Of a stretch of 64,000 nt of DNA, positions 16,613 to 26,252 are shown in pieces. The DNA is taken from NCBI RefSeq assembly GCF_009862125.1, contig NZ_WWHX01000901.1:39834-103833 (forward strand), read 5' to 3'. Below the pieces are notes generated by a model that saw only the letters and a list, made by a program, of their open reading frames with translations, was not told the origin of the DNA and made no database searches. The translations under genes were made by a program, and so were the position numbers. This DNA is from Streptomyces sp. SID5910 (lineage in GTDB: Bacteria > Actinomycetota > Actinomycetes > Streptomycetales > Streptomycetaceae). Numbering within the stretch: position 1 is the stretch's first letter; each line of letters starts with the position of its first letter.

Positions 16613-16879
16613 TCATGCGCGGGTGGCGTACTGCCACAGGCTGAAGACCAGGCCGACCAGACCGACCAGGGCGGCCAGCGACGGGAGCGGCCAGCGGGCG
16701 CGTTCGAGGGCGTCGAGCCGCGTCTCATGGTCCGATATGGCGCGGTCGGTCTGGTCGCCGCGCTGCACGAGCAGGGCGAGGCTCCCGTCGACGCGGGCGA
16801 ACCCCGTCTCCATCGTCCCGCGGAGCCTCTCCAGCTCGACGGCGACCGCCGCCGGGTCGGACGGGGTGGGGATCGTCAC
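16613..16879 (-). CDS. small membrane-anchored phage lysis-module protein
   Basis: An 88-residue protein. Residues 1-60 are a polar, predicted coiled-coil helix (VAVELERLRGTMETGF and ISDHETRLDALERAR), followed by one C-terminal membrane segment (PSLAALVGLVGLVFSLWQY) and a short basic end. This is common for the second protein of actinophage lysis cassettes, possibly a holin partner or spanin-like protein. The GTG at 16879 overlaps the holin stop (GTGA). It is the last gene of the late operon. Confidence 0.65.
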   Translation of the reverse strand: MTIPTPSDPAAVAVELERLRGTMETGFARVDGSLALLVQRGDQTDRAISDHETRLDALERARWPLPSLAALVGLVGLVFSLWQYATRA

Positions 16880-17112
16880 CGGCCGCCCCCGTCGGCGTCG
16901 TCGACCAGGCCGAGGCCGAACCGGTCGAGCAGGGCCTCGACGGACGGCAGTGCCATGACTCGGGCGAGGCCGCCCGCAACGGCGAGGGCGCCGGCGACGT
17001 ACGGGAGGGAGCCGGGGACGCCGGACGCGGCGACGATGCCCGGCAGGGCGACGGCACCCGCTACGGCGGTCTGCATCACGGTGCGGATGGTGCGCTTGTT
17101 CTCGGGGGACAT
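16876..17112 (-). CDS. putative holin
   Basis: A 78-residue protein with a basic N-terminus (MSPENKRTIRTV), hydrophobic segments around residues 12-32 and 37-55, and an acidic C-terminus ending DDADGGGR. Size, topology and position right after the endolysin gene fit a holin that opens the membrane at the end of the lytic cycle. The sequence itself carries no unique holin motif. Confidence 0.7.
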   Translation of the reverse strand: MSPENKRTIRTVMQTAVAGAVALPGIVAASGVPGSLPYVAGALAVAGGLARVMALPSVEALLDRFGLGLVDDADGGGR

Positions 17113-17140
17113 GGGGGGTGCTCCATTTCTGGGGGGTGGG

Positions 17141-17162
17141 TCCGCCCCGCGGCCGGGGCGGA
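17141..17162 (-). terminator. hairpin between endolysin and holin genes
   Basis: Perfect 9-base stem TCCGCCCCG / CGGGGCGGA with a CGGC loop. It may attenuate transcription between endolysin and holin. Confidence 0.55.
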
Positions 17163-17172
17163 GTGGGGATGG

Positions 17173-18249
17173 TCAGGCGAACAGCCGGCGCCACGTCTCC
17201 GGGCCCGGGTATCCGTCCGCGTCGCTGCCGGTCCAGTGCTGCGCGCGCTGGAACGCCTCGACGGCTCGGCGGTCGGACTCCGACCACTTCGGGCCGGGGC
17301 CAACGGAGTAGTGCTTGCCGTAGCCCTTGGCGACCAGCTGGCGGCCGAGCTGCGTCACGTAGGCGTTGTTCGCCCCGGGACGGAACTTGTCGCGGCCCGG
17401 AAACGCGGGCGCGGACGCCGTGGTCGTCTTGCCCGGGAGGGTGCCGAGCAGGGCGCGGAGCGATGTCTCGCCCGGCACTCCGTCGGCGTCGCCGCCCGGC
17501 GCGGTGCCGGTGAAGCCGAGCAGCACCTGAAAGTCGCTGAAGTTCTCGGTGTCGGCGTCGGTCCACCGGGGCCCGGGGCCGGACGTGTAGTGCCGGCCGA
17601 ACCCCTTCGCGACCAGGGCGCGGCCGACGGCGGTCACGTGGTCGCCGTACGCGCCGTAGCCGTACTCCAGACCGCTGATCGTCACCTTGTAGCGGGCGAC
17701 GCTCCCGCCCGGGATGACGCTCCCGCCCGGCGTCGGCGCGGCCTCGTAGCCCTCGGCAGGCATGCCCGCCTTGACCCACGCGTAGAGCTTGGTGCCGGGA
17801 CACAGGGTGGCGATGCCGTCGCGGTGGCCGCGCTTGGCGAGGGTCTTGCCGGTCCGTCGGCATGCCTCGTCGTACAGGGCGCGGCACGCGGCGAGGGCCG
17901 TCGCGCTCGGCTCCTGGTCGCCGCCGATCGCGATCTGGACGCCAAAGCCGCTGATGTTGTGGTTGGGGCAGTGCGCGCCCTGGCGGTCCCATCCGCGGCC
18001 CTCGAAAATCTCGCCAGCCTGCGAGACGACGAAGTTGTACCCGATGCCCGCCCAGCCGTTGCCGAAGTGCTCGGCCTCGATGGCGCGCGGGATGGCGTAG
18101 CCGGTGCGCGTGATGTGGCTCGCCCCGTCGTAGTGCACGAAGAACTCGCTGCGGGAGCTGAGCGGCACGTAGGCGGGGCCATCGCTGGCCGCATCGTGGT
18201 CCCACGGGGTGGCGCCCCACGTGGCGCGGCTGATGATCGATACGGACAT
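17173..18249 (-). CDS. N-acetylmuramoyl-L-alanine amidase endolysin
   Basis: A 358-residue endolysin. Residues 1-165 form an Amidase_2 (PGRP-like) zinc domain: FVHYDG, YNFVV, GAHCPNHN and KRGHRDG..ATLCPG supply zinc ligands and the active site. Two copies of a peptidoglycan-binding repeat follow, with PGPRWTDADTENFSDFQ near residue 230 and PGPKWSESDRRAVEAFQ near 320, each ending in DADG-PG. It cuts the stem peptide from glycan at lysis. No signal peptide, so export would depend on the holin. Confidence 0.92.
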   Translation of the reverse strand: MSVSIISRATWGATPWDHDAASDGPAYVPLSSRSEFFVHYDGASHITRTGYAIPRAIEAEHFGNGWAGIGYNFVVSQAGEIFEGRGWDRQGAHCPNHNISGFGVQIAIGGDQEPSATALAACRALYDEACRRTGKTLAKRGHRDGIATLCPGTKLYAWVKAGMPAEGYEAAPTPGGSVIPGGSVARYKVTISGLEYGYGAYGDHVTAVGRALVAKGFGRHYTSGPGPRWTDADTENFSDFQVLLGFTGTAPGGDADGVPGETSLRALLGTLPGKTTTASAPAFPGRDKFRPGANNAYVTQLGRQLVAKGYGKHYSVGPGPKWSESDRRAVEAFQRAQHWTGSDADGYPGPETWRRLFA

Positions 18250-18276
18250 GGGCGGTGGTCTCCAGACATGAGAAAA

Positions 18277-18300
18277 CGCCCCGGCGCGGTGCGCGGGGCG
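18277..18300 (-). terminator. terminator downstream of the tail-fibre genes
   Basis: CGCCCC / GGGGCG stem, followed on the minus strand by GTTTTC. It lies between the last tail-fibre gene (stop 18317) and the endolysin start, so the lysis genes probably have their own promoter or rely on read-through. Confidence 0.65.
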
Positions 18301-18316
18301 TGCGGTGATGCGGGGG

Positions 18317-19045
18317 TTACGGGGCGGAGTTGAGGTTGTCGTACTCGACGTAGGCCGTGGACGCCGGGTCGTTGCTGTAGGCCGGGGTGTCGAGCTGCAA
18401 CGTAGTCGCGCCGATCACCCACGCCGGGGTGGGCAGGGTGCGCCGAGTCGTCCACGTGAGCCCGTCTGGCGAGGTGGCCCATGTGAGAGTCCCGGCCGTC
18501 TCCGTGATCCGCCACCACCGGTGAGCGGTCGCGTTGTACGGGAGAGCCACCGCGTTGTCGTCCCAGTAGGACACGTTCGAGACGAGCCGTAGCGTGCCCG
18601 CCGCAGCGTCGTACGTGAAGCCAGCCGACGTGCCCTCGACACCAGACAGCACTTGGAACGACGCCGTCGTGGCGGTCGCCGGGGCGACCAGCGCCGGCAC
18701 CTTCGGGACCTCGACGAACAGGCCCGACCCTTCGAGCTGCCACGCGGGCGCAGACTGCAACGCGGCGTAGTCGGAGGCGGTCGGCACTCGGGCACGCCCG
18801 CCCGTCTCCGTCACCCCGCCGTACGCGTCCGGCCACAGGGCCTCAGACACGACGCCGTCGTTGAAGGTGTCGGCCAGATTGGCGAACAGGCGAGGGTTCG
18901 GCGCCGGGGCGAGCATCTCGACCCACGCGACCCCGGTCCACCGCTTCGCCGACGCCACCGGCACCCACGCGGTGCCCGTCCACCGCTGCGGCGTGAACGG
19001 TGCCCACGCTGTGCCGGTCCACCGTTGCGCGCTCACCAGAGCCAC
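18317..19045 (-). CDS. tail-fibre or minor tail protein with WTGTAW repeats
   Basis: A 242-residue protein. The N-terminus carries three degenerate repeats of RWTGTAWxPf (residues 8-40), a motif common at the tips of actinophage minor tail proteins. The remainder looks like a beta-rich concanavalin-type sheet (AHRWWRITETAGTLTWATS), perhaps carbohydrate-binding. The start may be the GTG at 19045 or the GTG at 19036, which overlaps the upstream stop as GTGA. It probably contributes to host recognition. Confidence 0.65.
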   Translation of the reverse strand: MALVSAQRWTGTAWAPFTPQRWTGTAWVPVASAKRWTGVAWVEMLAPAPNPRLFANLADTFNDGVVSEALWPDAYGGVTETGGRARVPTASDYAALQSAPAWQLEGSGLFVEVPKVPALVAPATATTASFQVLSGVEGTSAGFTYDAAAGTLRLVSNVSYWDDNAVALPYNATAHRWWRITETAGTLTWATSPDGLTWTTRRTLPTPAWVIGATTLQLDTPAYSNDPASTAYVEYDNLNSAP

Positions 19046-19884
19046 ACGTCACCGACCGCGGGCGCGGCCGGTGCGGTCTGCTGCACGTAGATGCCGACGT
19101 CGGCGGCCTTGATGACGACGGCAGCCGCGCTCTTGCCGTTCACGGATTGCACGACGCCTGCGGCGCCGGCGGGGCCGCGAAGATTGCCCTTCGGGGAGCC
19201 CCATCCTGCTGCGGTCTTCTGGTAGATGTCGCCCGTGTCGGCGCGGATGAGGACGTCGCCGTCGGCCACTGGCGCGGAGTCTGTGCCGGTGGTGTTGACG
19301 ATGATCGCGGAGCCGCGGATGTTGCCGCCGACCTTCGCCCAGGTGCCGCCGGTGCGCGCCCACAGGGTGACCGTGGTCGAGGTGATGCCGTAGTAGGTCG
19401 CCGTCGTGTACTGGGTGTAGACGTCGCCGTCTTGGCCCAGGCTAGCGGCCGGCGGGGTGCTGCCCGTGTAGACCTGCGAACCTGGCGTGCCCGGCTCGCC
19501 CGGGTCGCCCTTGACCGCGACATAGTTCGGCGTCGTCGGATCGGTCGGGGCGATGTCCGCGATGTCGACTGCGGGCGTAGCCGCGGGCAAGAGCACTTGG
19601 AACGGCGGGCGGTTGATACCGACGCCGACGAGCTGCTCGGCGACGCTGTACGACCAGTCGGAAGGGTTCATGCCGGGGGCGTCGGTGGCCGGGAGGTCGA
19701 TGGCGAACGCCCCGGTTGCGTCGAGTTGGGCGTAGACGGGCCCGCCGAGGATGACGTCATAGTTGGCGAACGTGATCAGCGACGGTGCGCGGAACACGAC
19801 CTGGCCGGCGAGGGGCTTGCCGGCGTCGTCGAGGGACAGATAGCGGCCGGTCACGCGGACGGTGGGTATCCCGTCGGGAAGCAT
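19033..19884 (-). CDS. tail-fibre protein with collagen-like segment
   Basis: A 283-residue protein. The N-terminal 95 residues (VTGRYLSLDDAGKPLAGQVVF, ATGAFAIDLPATDAPG) resemble upper tail-fibre attachment domains. A short collagen-like run GDPGEPGTPGS follows near residue 126, then repeated units around GDVYTQYTTATYYGI and GDIYQKTAAGWGSPKG, and a second Gly-Pro segment. It probably forms a trimeric fibre for receptor binding. It overlaps the next gene by 13 bases. Confidence 0.75.
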   Translation of the reverse strand: MLPDGIPTVRVTGRYLSLDDAGKPLAGQVVFRAPSLITFANYDVILGGPVYAQLDATGAFAIDLPATDAPGMNPSDWSYSVAEQLVGVGINRPPFQVLLPAATPAVDIADIAPTDPTTPNYVAVKGDPGEPGTPGSQVYTGSTPPAASLGQDGDVYTQYTTATYYGITSTTVTLWARTGGTWAKVGGNIRGSAIIVNTTGTDSAPVADGDVLIRADTGDIYQKTAAGWGSPKGNLRGPAGAAGVVQSVNGKSAAAVVIKAADVGIYVQQTAPAAPAVGDVWLW

Positions 19885-19906
19885 GGGGGAGGGGGGTCCT
19901 TCCTGA

Positions 19907-20632
19907 TCAGGAAGCGGAACCGACGCCGTACAGGGCGTAGGGGGCGAGGTAGACCGAGCCGGTACCGGAGACGACCCGGGCCTCGATGCGGACGTCGACT
20001 TCCTTGCCGTACTCGTAGTTCGGGATCTCGGCGATGTCCGCCATCTGTGGGGTACCTGATGCGCTGGTGGCGATCACCGTGCCGTCGACGGTGATGCGGG
20101 ACTGGGCGACGACTCCCCCGTCCCACTTGCCGTACAGGTAGTAGCGCAGCCGGGGATGCTGCGTCGGTGCGCGGATGCGCGCCACCTCTTCCCACGACGT
20201 GCTCGACGTGTGCGGCCACAGCTTGTAGTCCGACGCGATCGGCGTGCCGTAGGGAATCCACGGCCGGTACAGACCGCCCGCCTTGACGTCCTCCAACAGG
20301 AGGCCGTGCCCGCGCGCATCGAACAGCCGCAGCACCTGCGCTTCGTCCGTCCCGGTGCCGTTGTAGAGGCTCATGGCAACGGAACCGTCCCGGCGTTTCA
20401 TGATGACGCCGAACTCGCTGACGCCGTTGTCCGGGTTGTAGATGTCGCCGAGACGGAGGATCTCAACACCGCCCGGAGCGCGCACGATGAGCTGCCCGCC
20501 CTCGCCGATTGTCACGTCTCCGTTCAGGATTTCGGTGAGCGCGGGCCGCATCTGCGACCGTCCACGCAGCTCGCGCACCTCGCGCTCCAACTTGCTGAGC
20601 CGGTCCAACACGTCTTGCGGCACGAACGGCAC
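19907..20632 (-). CDS. phage tail / baseplate protein
   Basis: A 241-residue protein starting [19 protein letters not shown]. The first 30 residues form a coiled coil; IGEGGQLIVRAPGGVEILRLG and MSLYNGTGTDEAQVLRLFDARG follow in a beta-rich body, a pattern common in actinophage minor tail proteins. The GTG at 20632 is chosen because it overlaps the upstream TAG by one base (TAGTG); the longer open frame to 20740 is an artefact. The precise role in the tail tip is not known. Confidence 0.7.
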   Translation of the reverse strand: MPFVPQDVLDRLSKLEREVRELRGRSQMRPALTEILNGDVTIGEGGQLIVRAPGGVEILRLGDIYNPDNGVSEFGVIMKRRDGSVAMSLYNGTGTDEAQVLRLFDARGHGLLLEDVKAGGLYRPWIPYGTPIASDYKLWPHTSSTSWEEVARIRAPTQHPRLRYYLYGKWDGGVVAQSRITVDGTVIATSASGTPQMADIAEIPNYEYGKEVDVRIEARVVSGTGSVYLAPYALYGVGSAS

Positions 20633-21741
20633 TACGGAACCTCCAAATACAGCTTGGCCGTCTCGGGACGGCCGCGTTCGGGGGGAGTGATGGACATGCC
20701 GACCACCCGGTACCGGGCGTCGAGGACGTCGGGATGCCACAGGTCGCGGATGCGGAGCCGGACCGTGGCGCCGAGCAGCGCGGGCGTGATCTGTCCGCCG
20801 AGCAGCACCTCGACCTCGGGGATGACGACCGGGTTGCGGGCGGTCGACCAGTCGGCGCGGGCGTGCGCGTTGAGGGTGTCCTGTCGTTCAACGGTGGTGT
20901 AGTCGCTGGTGCCGTCGAGGCGCGGCCAGCCGGCCGCCACGTCGACGTCGTCGACGAGCAGCTCGGACGTGAGCGGGTACGAGTCGGCGGCCTGGTTGCT
21001 GTTGACCGTGGCGCCGCGGGATTGCCATGCGTTGGCCTTCTGCGTGGCGTCGGTCGGCCACGTGTAGGACAGCACCGCGCCGGGGTGGTCGAGGACGATA
21101 TCCGTCGCGCCCGTGGTGATCTTCGGATAGCCGAGTTGGAGCCGCTTCACCCTGCGGCCGTCCGTGTCCCGGAACGACGCGATACGCCACTCGAACCCGC
21201 CCTCGACGGCCGCGAGATCGTCGAGCAGGTCACCTACGGCCGGGAGGTCGTACCGCAGGTACGTACGGTCGCGGAGCACGCCCGATGTGAGCGGGTCGTA
21301 GGTGATGCCGATATCGCCGCCGGGCGTGTTCTGCACGTAGTCGATCAGGCCGCGGGCGATGTCGAGCTGATCGACCTGCACGGCCACCTGCGTGTCGTAC
21401 AGGAGTCGGCGGTAGAGATAGGACTCCCAGCCGCCGCACTGGACCTGCGCGCCGAGGAAGCCGCGTTGATCACTGCCCAGGGACAGCGTCCACAGAATGC
21501 CGCCCCACCAGATGTCGCGGCCCCGCTCGACCCACACGCCCGTGCGGCCGGGCACCAGCGCGCGCCGGGCCCGGTCGGCGATCTTCCGATTGGGGATCGG
21601 CACCGTGCCCGTCAACCTGCCTGTCTTGCCGATGTAGTCGTCCAGGCTCACGCCGCTCACCGGCAGGACGTCGAGGAGCTGGTCGGAGCGGAGATCGCAG
21701 AACAGCAGCCGATACGGGGGCGCGAGGCTCGCGCGGGTCAC
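20632..21741 (-). CDS. siphovirus Gp37-like tail protein
   Basis: A 369-residue protein resembling the ReqiPepy6 Gp37-like family of actinophage tail-tip proteins: [26 protein letters not shown] at the N-terminus (first strand) and [27 protein letters not shown] and [14 protein letters not shown] further on. It is probably a baseplate hub component between the distal tail protein and the fibres. Its start overlaps the stop of the fibre gene at 21738 (4 bases). Confidence 0.75.
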   Translation of the reverse strand: MTRASLAPPYRLLFCDLRSDQLLDVLPVSGVSLDDYIGKTGRLTGTVPIPNRKIADRARRALVPGRTGVWVERGRDIWWGGILWTLSLGSDQRGFLGAQVQCGGWESYLYRRLLYDTQVAVQVDQLDIARGLIDYVQNTPGGDIGITYDPLTSGVLRDRTYLRYDLPAVGDLLDDLAAVEGGFEWRIASFRDTDGRRVKRLQLGYPKITTGATDIVLDHPGAVLSYTWPTDATQKANAWQSRGATVNSNQAADSYPLTSELLVDDVDVAAGWPRLDGTSDYTTVERQDTLNAHARADWSTARNPVVIPEVEVLLGGQITPALLGATVRLRIRDLWHPDVLDARYRVVGMSITPPERGRPETAKLYLEVP

Positions 21742-22787
21742 TCGGCCACCTCGTACGTGATGTCGCCCGCGACCCAGCCACCCGTGCCCATCGTGATTCC
21801 GGCGGCGGACAGGGTGGACGTGATCTCGGCCGAGCTGGTCACGGCGTACGTACTGACCGCGCCGCCGTTGTCGGCGAGGAACGCCCAGCCTGCCCGCCAG
21901 GTACCGCTACCGCGACTGATCGTGCACGTGCCGGTCCACCGCATGCCGCCCAGCGATGCCGGGGGAACCGGCAGGCTGATCACAGGCAGGTTCCCGCTGG
22001 TGCTCGACCCCCAGGCCAGATTCCAGGCCACCGCGACGCGATTCGCGTCGCGCAGGTACCGCGCCCGGAGGGAGCCGTTACCGAGTGTCGTGTTCGACAG
22101 GGTCGGCGTGTACGACTGCCACCCGGCCGCGGGCGGCGGGTACGCCTCCCAGACGTCGTCAGCGGCGTTCCAGCGTTCGAGGCCGGTTCCGGTGTCCCGG
22201 TACTGGCCGTCGTAGGCGCCGGCGTACGTGCCCGCGGCGCCCTGCGGGACGATGCCTCCCACGGCCGTCGTGTACTGCCGCCGGTCGGTGAGCGCCGTCG
22301 ACCAGTTGATACCCCCCGTGCCCGCCGAGGCGCCCGCGGGCACGGTCACGTCCCACAGACGCAGGTATCCGGCCGGGAGAACCGGCGGGGCAGGCGTCGC
22401 AGACGCCTGCCCCTCGACGACCTCGATCGCGGCGAGCGTCTGCCCGCTCACGTCGTACAGGCCGTCGTAGACGTGCACCGCCACGGTGTCGATCCGCGTG
22501 AACTGCGCCGCGCCGTCCGTGAACGTCACCGTCTCGGGCGAGGTCACGGCGACCGGGTAGGCGCCCTGCGCGGCTGTGCCCTGCACCGCGCCGCGCCCGA
22601 TGCCGATGCGTAGAGACATGGCGCCGGCCGACGTCGCAGCGAACGGATTGCCGCCCGGGACCACTCCCGGGCGGGTGGTCAGTTCACCGTCGGGCGTCAT
22701 CGTGCCGACCGGCGTCAGTCGAGTGTCTTCGCGGGTCTGCCCGGGGCCCGATCCGCCCGGCAGCAGCCATGCAGCGCGCACCGTCAC
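21738..22787 (-). CDS. tail-fibre / baseplate protein
   Basis: A 349-residue protein. Residues 1-120 ([37 protein letters not shown]) match the attachment region common in actinophage baseplate fibres. The C-terminal half ([23 protein letters not shown]) is a beta-rich, probably receptor-facing domain. AAGGAGG overlaps the upstream stop, giving a strong start at the GTG at 22787. No enzyme motif seen. Confidence 0.7.
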   Translation of the reverse strand: MTVRAAWLLPGGSGPGQTREDTRLTPVGTMTPDGELTTRPGVVPGGNPFAATSAGAMSLRIGIGRGAVQGTAAQGAYPVAVTSPETVTFTDGAAQFTRIDTVAVHVYDGLYDVSGQTLAAIEVVEGQASATPAPPVLPAGYLRLWDVTVPAGASAGTGGINWSTALTDRRQYTTAVGGIVPQGAAGTYAGAYDGQYRDTGTGLERWNAADDVWEAYPPPAAGWQSYTPTLSNTTLGNGSLRARYLRDANRVAVAWNLAWGSSTSGNLPVISLPVPPASLGGMRWTGTCTISRGSGTWRAGWAFLADNGGAVSTYAVTSSAEITSTLSAAGITMGTGGWVAGDITYEVAE

Positions 22788-22799
22788 GGCGTCGCCTCC

Positions 22800-23765
22800 T
22801 TAGAAGTAGGCCGACCGCCACCGGAGGGTGACGGACGCGGCGGGGTCGGTCGAGCCGGGCGCGGCCCGGAAGATGAGGGGAGTAGTCGTCGGCATCAGGA
22901 CGCCGCCGACGAGCTCGCCCGGGGCGAGCGTCCATGTCTGCTCAGGCACCGAGCGGGCGGTCGCGGTTGACAGGCGCGAGGCGGTCTCGTTGAGCGTCAC
23001 CGTGCCCGCGCGGGTGTCGACCGTGAGGACGTCACCCGCGGCCAACGGGAGGTCGTATTCGAGGACGTCGCCCGTGGCCAAGTTCGTGAGCGACGGCCGG
23101 ACGACCGGGCCCCGGAACTCGATCAGCGGGTGCGTGGCCGCGCTGCCCGCGTTCATGACGGACAGGGCGCCCGTGCGGCCGGGTTCACCGAACGCGAGGC
23201 CTCCGTCGGCGCCCGCGCCGGTGTGCCAGTCGAGGCCCGTATCGGTCCCCGTCTCCGCGCTGGTGTGCCAGTCGAGGCCCTGCTCGGGCATCGGCAGGCG
23301 CGCCGAGTCGGACCGTTCGACCAGCTCATACCGGCGCGGATCGGTCGCCTCCCACTCGACCGCCGCCTCCTGAATGGAGCCGACCCGGTAGCCGGGCCCC
23401 GTAGGGATCAGCCGGCGGGTGGCCCGGGCGTAGGCGAGCAGCGGCCCGCGTTCGTCGAGCCACACCACGAGCGGTAGTTCGTCCTCGACGGGCACCGTGC
23501 CCGCTTCCAGCGCGCCCACGGCGGCGCCGATCGATCCGCGGGGTGCGCGGATCATCAGGCCTTCCACGGTGACCGTGCGGGCTTGCGCGAGCAGCCGGCC
23601 CGGGAAGCTGCCGTGCGCGTCGGACCGCGCCACGGTCCCGGAGTCGAGGCCTGGCAGGTCACCCCAGCCGGACAGTGTCTTCCACCGGTACGGGGTGCCG
23701 GGGCCGAGCAGCAGCGGCCCATATTGGATGTGGCCCGGCCGGGTCACCAGATCGCCAGCAGCCAC
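22800..23765 (-). CDS. distal tail protein (Dit-like)
   Basis: A 321-residue protein directly after the tape measure gene, the usual place for the distal tail protein. The N-terminal half (YGPLLLGPGTPYRWKTLSGWGDLPGLDSG) and the C-terminal galectin-like sheet (IEFRGPVVRPSLTNLATGD) fit the family. The GTG at 23765 starts VAAGDLVTRPGH, 3 bases after the tape-measure stop; the open frame upstream to 24053 is a shadow of the tape measure. It closes the tail tube and anchors the baseplate. Confidence 0.78.
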   Translation of the reverse strand: MAAGDLVTRPGHIQYGPLLLGPGTPYRWKTLSGWGDLPGLDSGTVARSDAHGSFPGRLLAQARTVTVEGLMIRAPRGSIGAAVGALEAGTVPVEDELPLVVWLDERGPLLAYARATRRLIPTGPGYRVGSIQEAAVEWEATDPRRYELVERSDSARLPMPEQGLDWHTSAETGTDTGLDWHTGAGADGGLAFGEPGRTGALSVMNAGSAATHPLIEFRGPVVRPSLTNLATGDVLEYDLPLAAGDVLTVDTRAGTVTLNETASRLSTATARSVPEQTWTLAPGELVGGVLMPTTTPLIFRAAPGSTDPAASVTLRWRSAYF

Positions 23766-23769
23766 CGTG

Positions 23770-25965
23770 TCACCCCCGTGCCTTCGCGAGCCACGCAAGG
23801 GCCTTCGCGTTGTCGTCCGGACCCTCGTTTTCGGCTGCGTGCCAGTGCTCGACGTGCACCGTCGCGCCGCCCGCCGTACTGCCGCCGAACGGCGACGTGC
23901 TGCCGTACGCACCGGCCGCGCCGGCATACGCGGAACCGAGCTGGGGCAGCGTCGGCGTAGGCACGAGGTTGGCCATGGTCCGGGCGACCGCGCCCTCGCC
24001 GGAGCGGATGCCCTCGACGATGCCGGCGGGAATCCACCGGCCGATCCGGTCACGCATCACCTTGCTCGGGCTGGCGATGCCGAGAGCCTTGGCGACCGGC
24101 CCGGGGATGATGCTCTTGGCCCAGCCAATCAGCGTGTCCTTGAGCCACGAGCCCATGCTCTTGATGCCCTGCCACAACCCGCGAACGACATCCGTTCCCT
24201 TGCTGTAGAGGAGCTGGGACAGGTCGCCGACGGCCGCGCCCATCTGACGGGGCAGACCAGTCAGCCACGACACCGTTTCGCGGGCCTTGTTGATTGACCC
24301 GGTTTTGAATTGCTGCCAGTACCGCGACGCGGCAGAGGACAGAACGCCGCCGAGTCCGCTGATCGCCGAGCCAGTACGGCCCGGAAGACCCTGCATCCAC
24401 GCCACCAACGCGAGTGACTTTTCTACCGCCTTGTCCTTGGCGTCGCCGAAGTATCCGCCGACCATTCCGGGGATCTGGCCGAGATAGCCGACCGCGTCCA
24501 ACACGCCGTCCTTGGCGCCGGAAACCTTGGCCACGACCCAATCCCACGCGGCGAGCGTCCAGGCCTTGACCTCGTCCCAGTACGCAATCACGAGGACGAC
24601 CAGGGCGCCGATCGCAAGACCAACCCAGCCGATCGGACCGAGACCGATAACCCACGCGCGGGCCATCTGCATTCCGGCCCACAATGCCTTACCACCGAGC
24701 AGCAGCAGCGCCGGAACCGCCACAGCAGTGATCACAGCGGCGAACGCGTACAGCTCCGTTTGGTGATCCCGCAGGAAACCGACGAATTCCATCAGCTTGG
24801 GAATCACGGTGGTGCCGAGGAAATCGACGAGCCCTTGCATGGCCTGCCGCTTGAAAGCCTCGACCTGCGCCCCCGCGTTGTCGCGGAGGGTGTTGCCCAT
24901 CTGCTCGGCGGTGCCGCCGACCTGGCCGAGCGCGGCGACTGCCTTCGATGGGTCGAGGGCGAGCAGCGCCTTCTGCATGTCCTCGGATTTGGTGCCGAAA
25001 AGCGCAGTCGCCGCAGCGTCCCGCTTAATCGGGTCTTCCATTCCTCGCAGCGTGTCGAGGGTTTTCTGTAGCGCCTCGGTGGCGTCGGGCCCGCCCTTGC
25101 TGATCTTCTTCGTCATGTCATCGGCGTTAAGGCCGATATCCTTGAAGCCCTGAACGATCTTGTCGGAGCCCTGAACGCCTTCGAGAGTGAATTCCTTCAG
25201 CGCGTCGGCGACCACATCCGTGTCACGCGCACCGGCCTGCATTCCCTGAGAAATGAGGCCCGTTGCCGTCTGCGCGTCAAGGCCGAGACGCTGAAATTGG
25301 ACACTGTATTCGTTGAAAGTGTCCATGAGGTCATCCGCACGCGGGCCCATTTTCTGAAGCCCTGCGGCGAAGATATCGAGCGCTTCCGTGCCGTCCTTTG
25401 CGATGCCCGTCTTAATGGCCTGGCCGACAGCATTCGCGGTCTGGCCCAAGTCCAGATCGAACGTGGTCGCGACGTCGCTGACCTTCGTCGCGAGCGATTC
25501 GAGCTGCGCCTCGGTCGCATCCGGCGGGGCGATACCCGCCCGCATGACGGCGGAGATCGTGTCCGCGGCCGTCTGGAAATCCTCGGTTACCGCAGACGCG
25601 TACAGGCTGCCCGCAAGCTTGCCGTACTTCTGCGCCTCGGCCGGGGTGGCGCCGAGCTGCGCCCCTAGGCGGCCGGTGATCTGGCCCTGTTCGAGGGCCT
25701 GGCCGAAACCGGCGACCAGCAGGGCGCCACCGGCGAGGCCGGCGCCGAGCAGACCGGCCTTCATGCTGTCACTGAAGCGGCCCGCGGCCTCGCTGCCCGC
25801 GGCGTCGGCGCCCTCCCCTGCCGAGTCGGCGAGGCTGTCGGACAGGCCCTCGCCGATGTTCTGCCCGGCGCGGCGGGCGTTGCCCTCTGCGTCGGCGAGA
25901 CCGGACCGCATCGCGGAGTCGTCGACGTCGATCGTGGCGAGCAGCTCGCCAACGGTGAGTGCCAC
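23770..25965 (-). CDS. tail tape measure protein
   Basis: A 731-residue protein. An N-terminal Ala/Gly-rich helical region leads to a PhageMin_Tail domain (KYGKLAGSLYASAVTEDFQ through KALLALDPSKAVAALGQVGG). Four hydrophobic stretches around residues 395-450 and an amphipathic C-terminus follow. It sets tail length and is injected with the DNA. At about 731 residues it predicts a tail near 110 nm by the usual 0.15 nm per residue. A full-length Shine-Dalgarno (25970-25981) precedes the GTG start. Confidence 0.92.
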   Translation of the reverse strand: MALTVGELLATIDVDDSAMRSGLADAEGNARRAGQNIGEGLSDSLADSAGEGADAAGSEAAGRFSDSMKAGLLGAGLAGGALLVAGFGQALEQGQITGRLGAQLGATPAEAQKYGKLAGSLYASAVTEDFQTAADTISAVMRAGIAPPDATEAQLESLATKVSDVATTFDLDLGQTANAVGQAIKTGIAKDGTEALDIFAAGLQKMGPRADDLMDTFNEYSVQFQRLGLDAQTATGLISQGMQAGARDTDVVADALKEFTLEGVQGSDKIVQGFKDIGLNADDMTKKISKGGPDATEALQKTLDTLRGMEDPIKRDAAATALFGTKSEDMQKALLALDPSKAVAALGQVGGTAEQMGNTLRDNAGAQVEAFKRQAMQGLVDFLGTTVIPKLMEFVGFLRDHQTELYAFAAVITAVAVPALLLLGGKALWAGMQMARAWVIGLGPIGWVGLAIGALVVLVIAYWDEVKAWTLAAWDWVVAKVSGAKDGVLDAVGYLGQIPGMVGGYFGDAKDKAVEKSLALVAWMQGLPGRTGSAISGLGGVLSSAASRYWQQFKTGSINKARETVSWLTGLPRQMGAAVGDLSQLLYSKGTDVVRGLWQGIKSMGSWLKDTLIGWAKSIIPGPVAKALGIASPSKVMRDRIGRWIPAGIVEGIRSGEGAVARTMANLVPTPTLPQLGSAYAGAAGAYGSTSPFGGSTAGGATVHVEHWHAAENEGPDDNAKALAWLAKARG

Positions 25966-25969
25966 GCCG

Positions 25970-25981
25970 GATCACCTCCTT
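25970..25981 (-). promoter_or_regulatory. 12-base perfect anti-16S ribosome binding site
   Basis: AAGGAGGTGATC, read on the minus strand, pairs with 12 bases at the 3' end of 16S rRNA. It precedes the tape-measure GTG by 4 bases (about 9 from the GGAGG core). No other gene in the window has so long a match. Confidence 0.8.
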
Positions 25982-26006
25982 GGGTGTCCGGCGCGCGGCC
26001 GGTGTG

Positions 26007-26252
26007 TCAGTCGGTGGGGATGCCCGTGATGCGGGCGATCTCCTGGGGGTCGTCGACGCGGCGCGGTGTGCGCTGCCACAGGCGCGGGAAACGGGCCTGT
26101 TCGCCGAGCGTGGCGATCAGCGTCAGGAAGCGACGGGTCGACATACGGGCGAGCTGGTCGGGGGCCACCTGATGGTCACGGGACAGGTCGCCCTCGACCG
26201 CGGCCCAGTGGCGGATCACCGCCGCCCAGAACTCGCGGTCTTCCGCTTCCCC
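26007..26252 (-). CDS. -1 frameshift extension of the tail chaperone (gpGT)
   Basis: Downstream of the short chaperone, the -1 frame encodes EDREFWAAVIRHWAAVEGDL through ITGIPTD, a typical chaperone T region with no start codon of its own at the right place. Slippage at the GGGG run (26249-26252, in aag-ggg-aag) lets the glycine tRNA re-pair one base back, giving a fusion of about 229 residues from 26695 to 26007. The gap to the tape measure is 41 bases. Confidence 0.75.
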   Translation of the reverse strand, partial: GEAEDREFWAAVIRHWAAVEGDLSRDHQVAPDQLARMSTRRFLTLIATLGEQARFPRLWQRTPRRVDDPQEIARITGIPTD

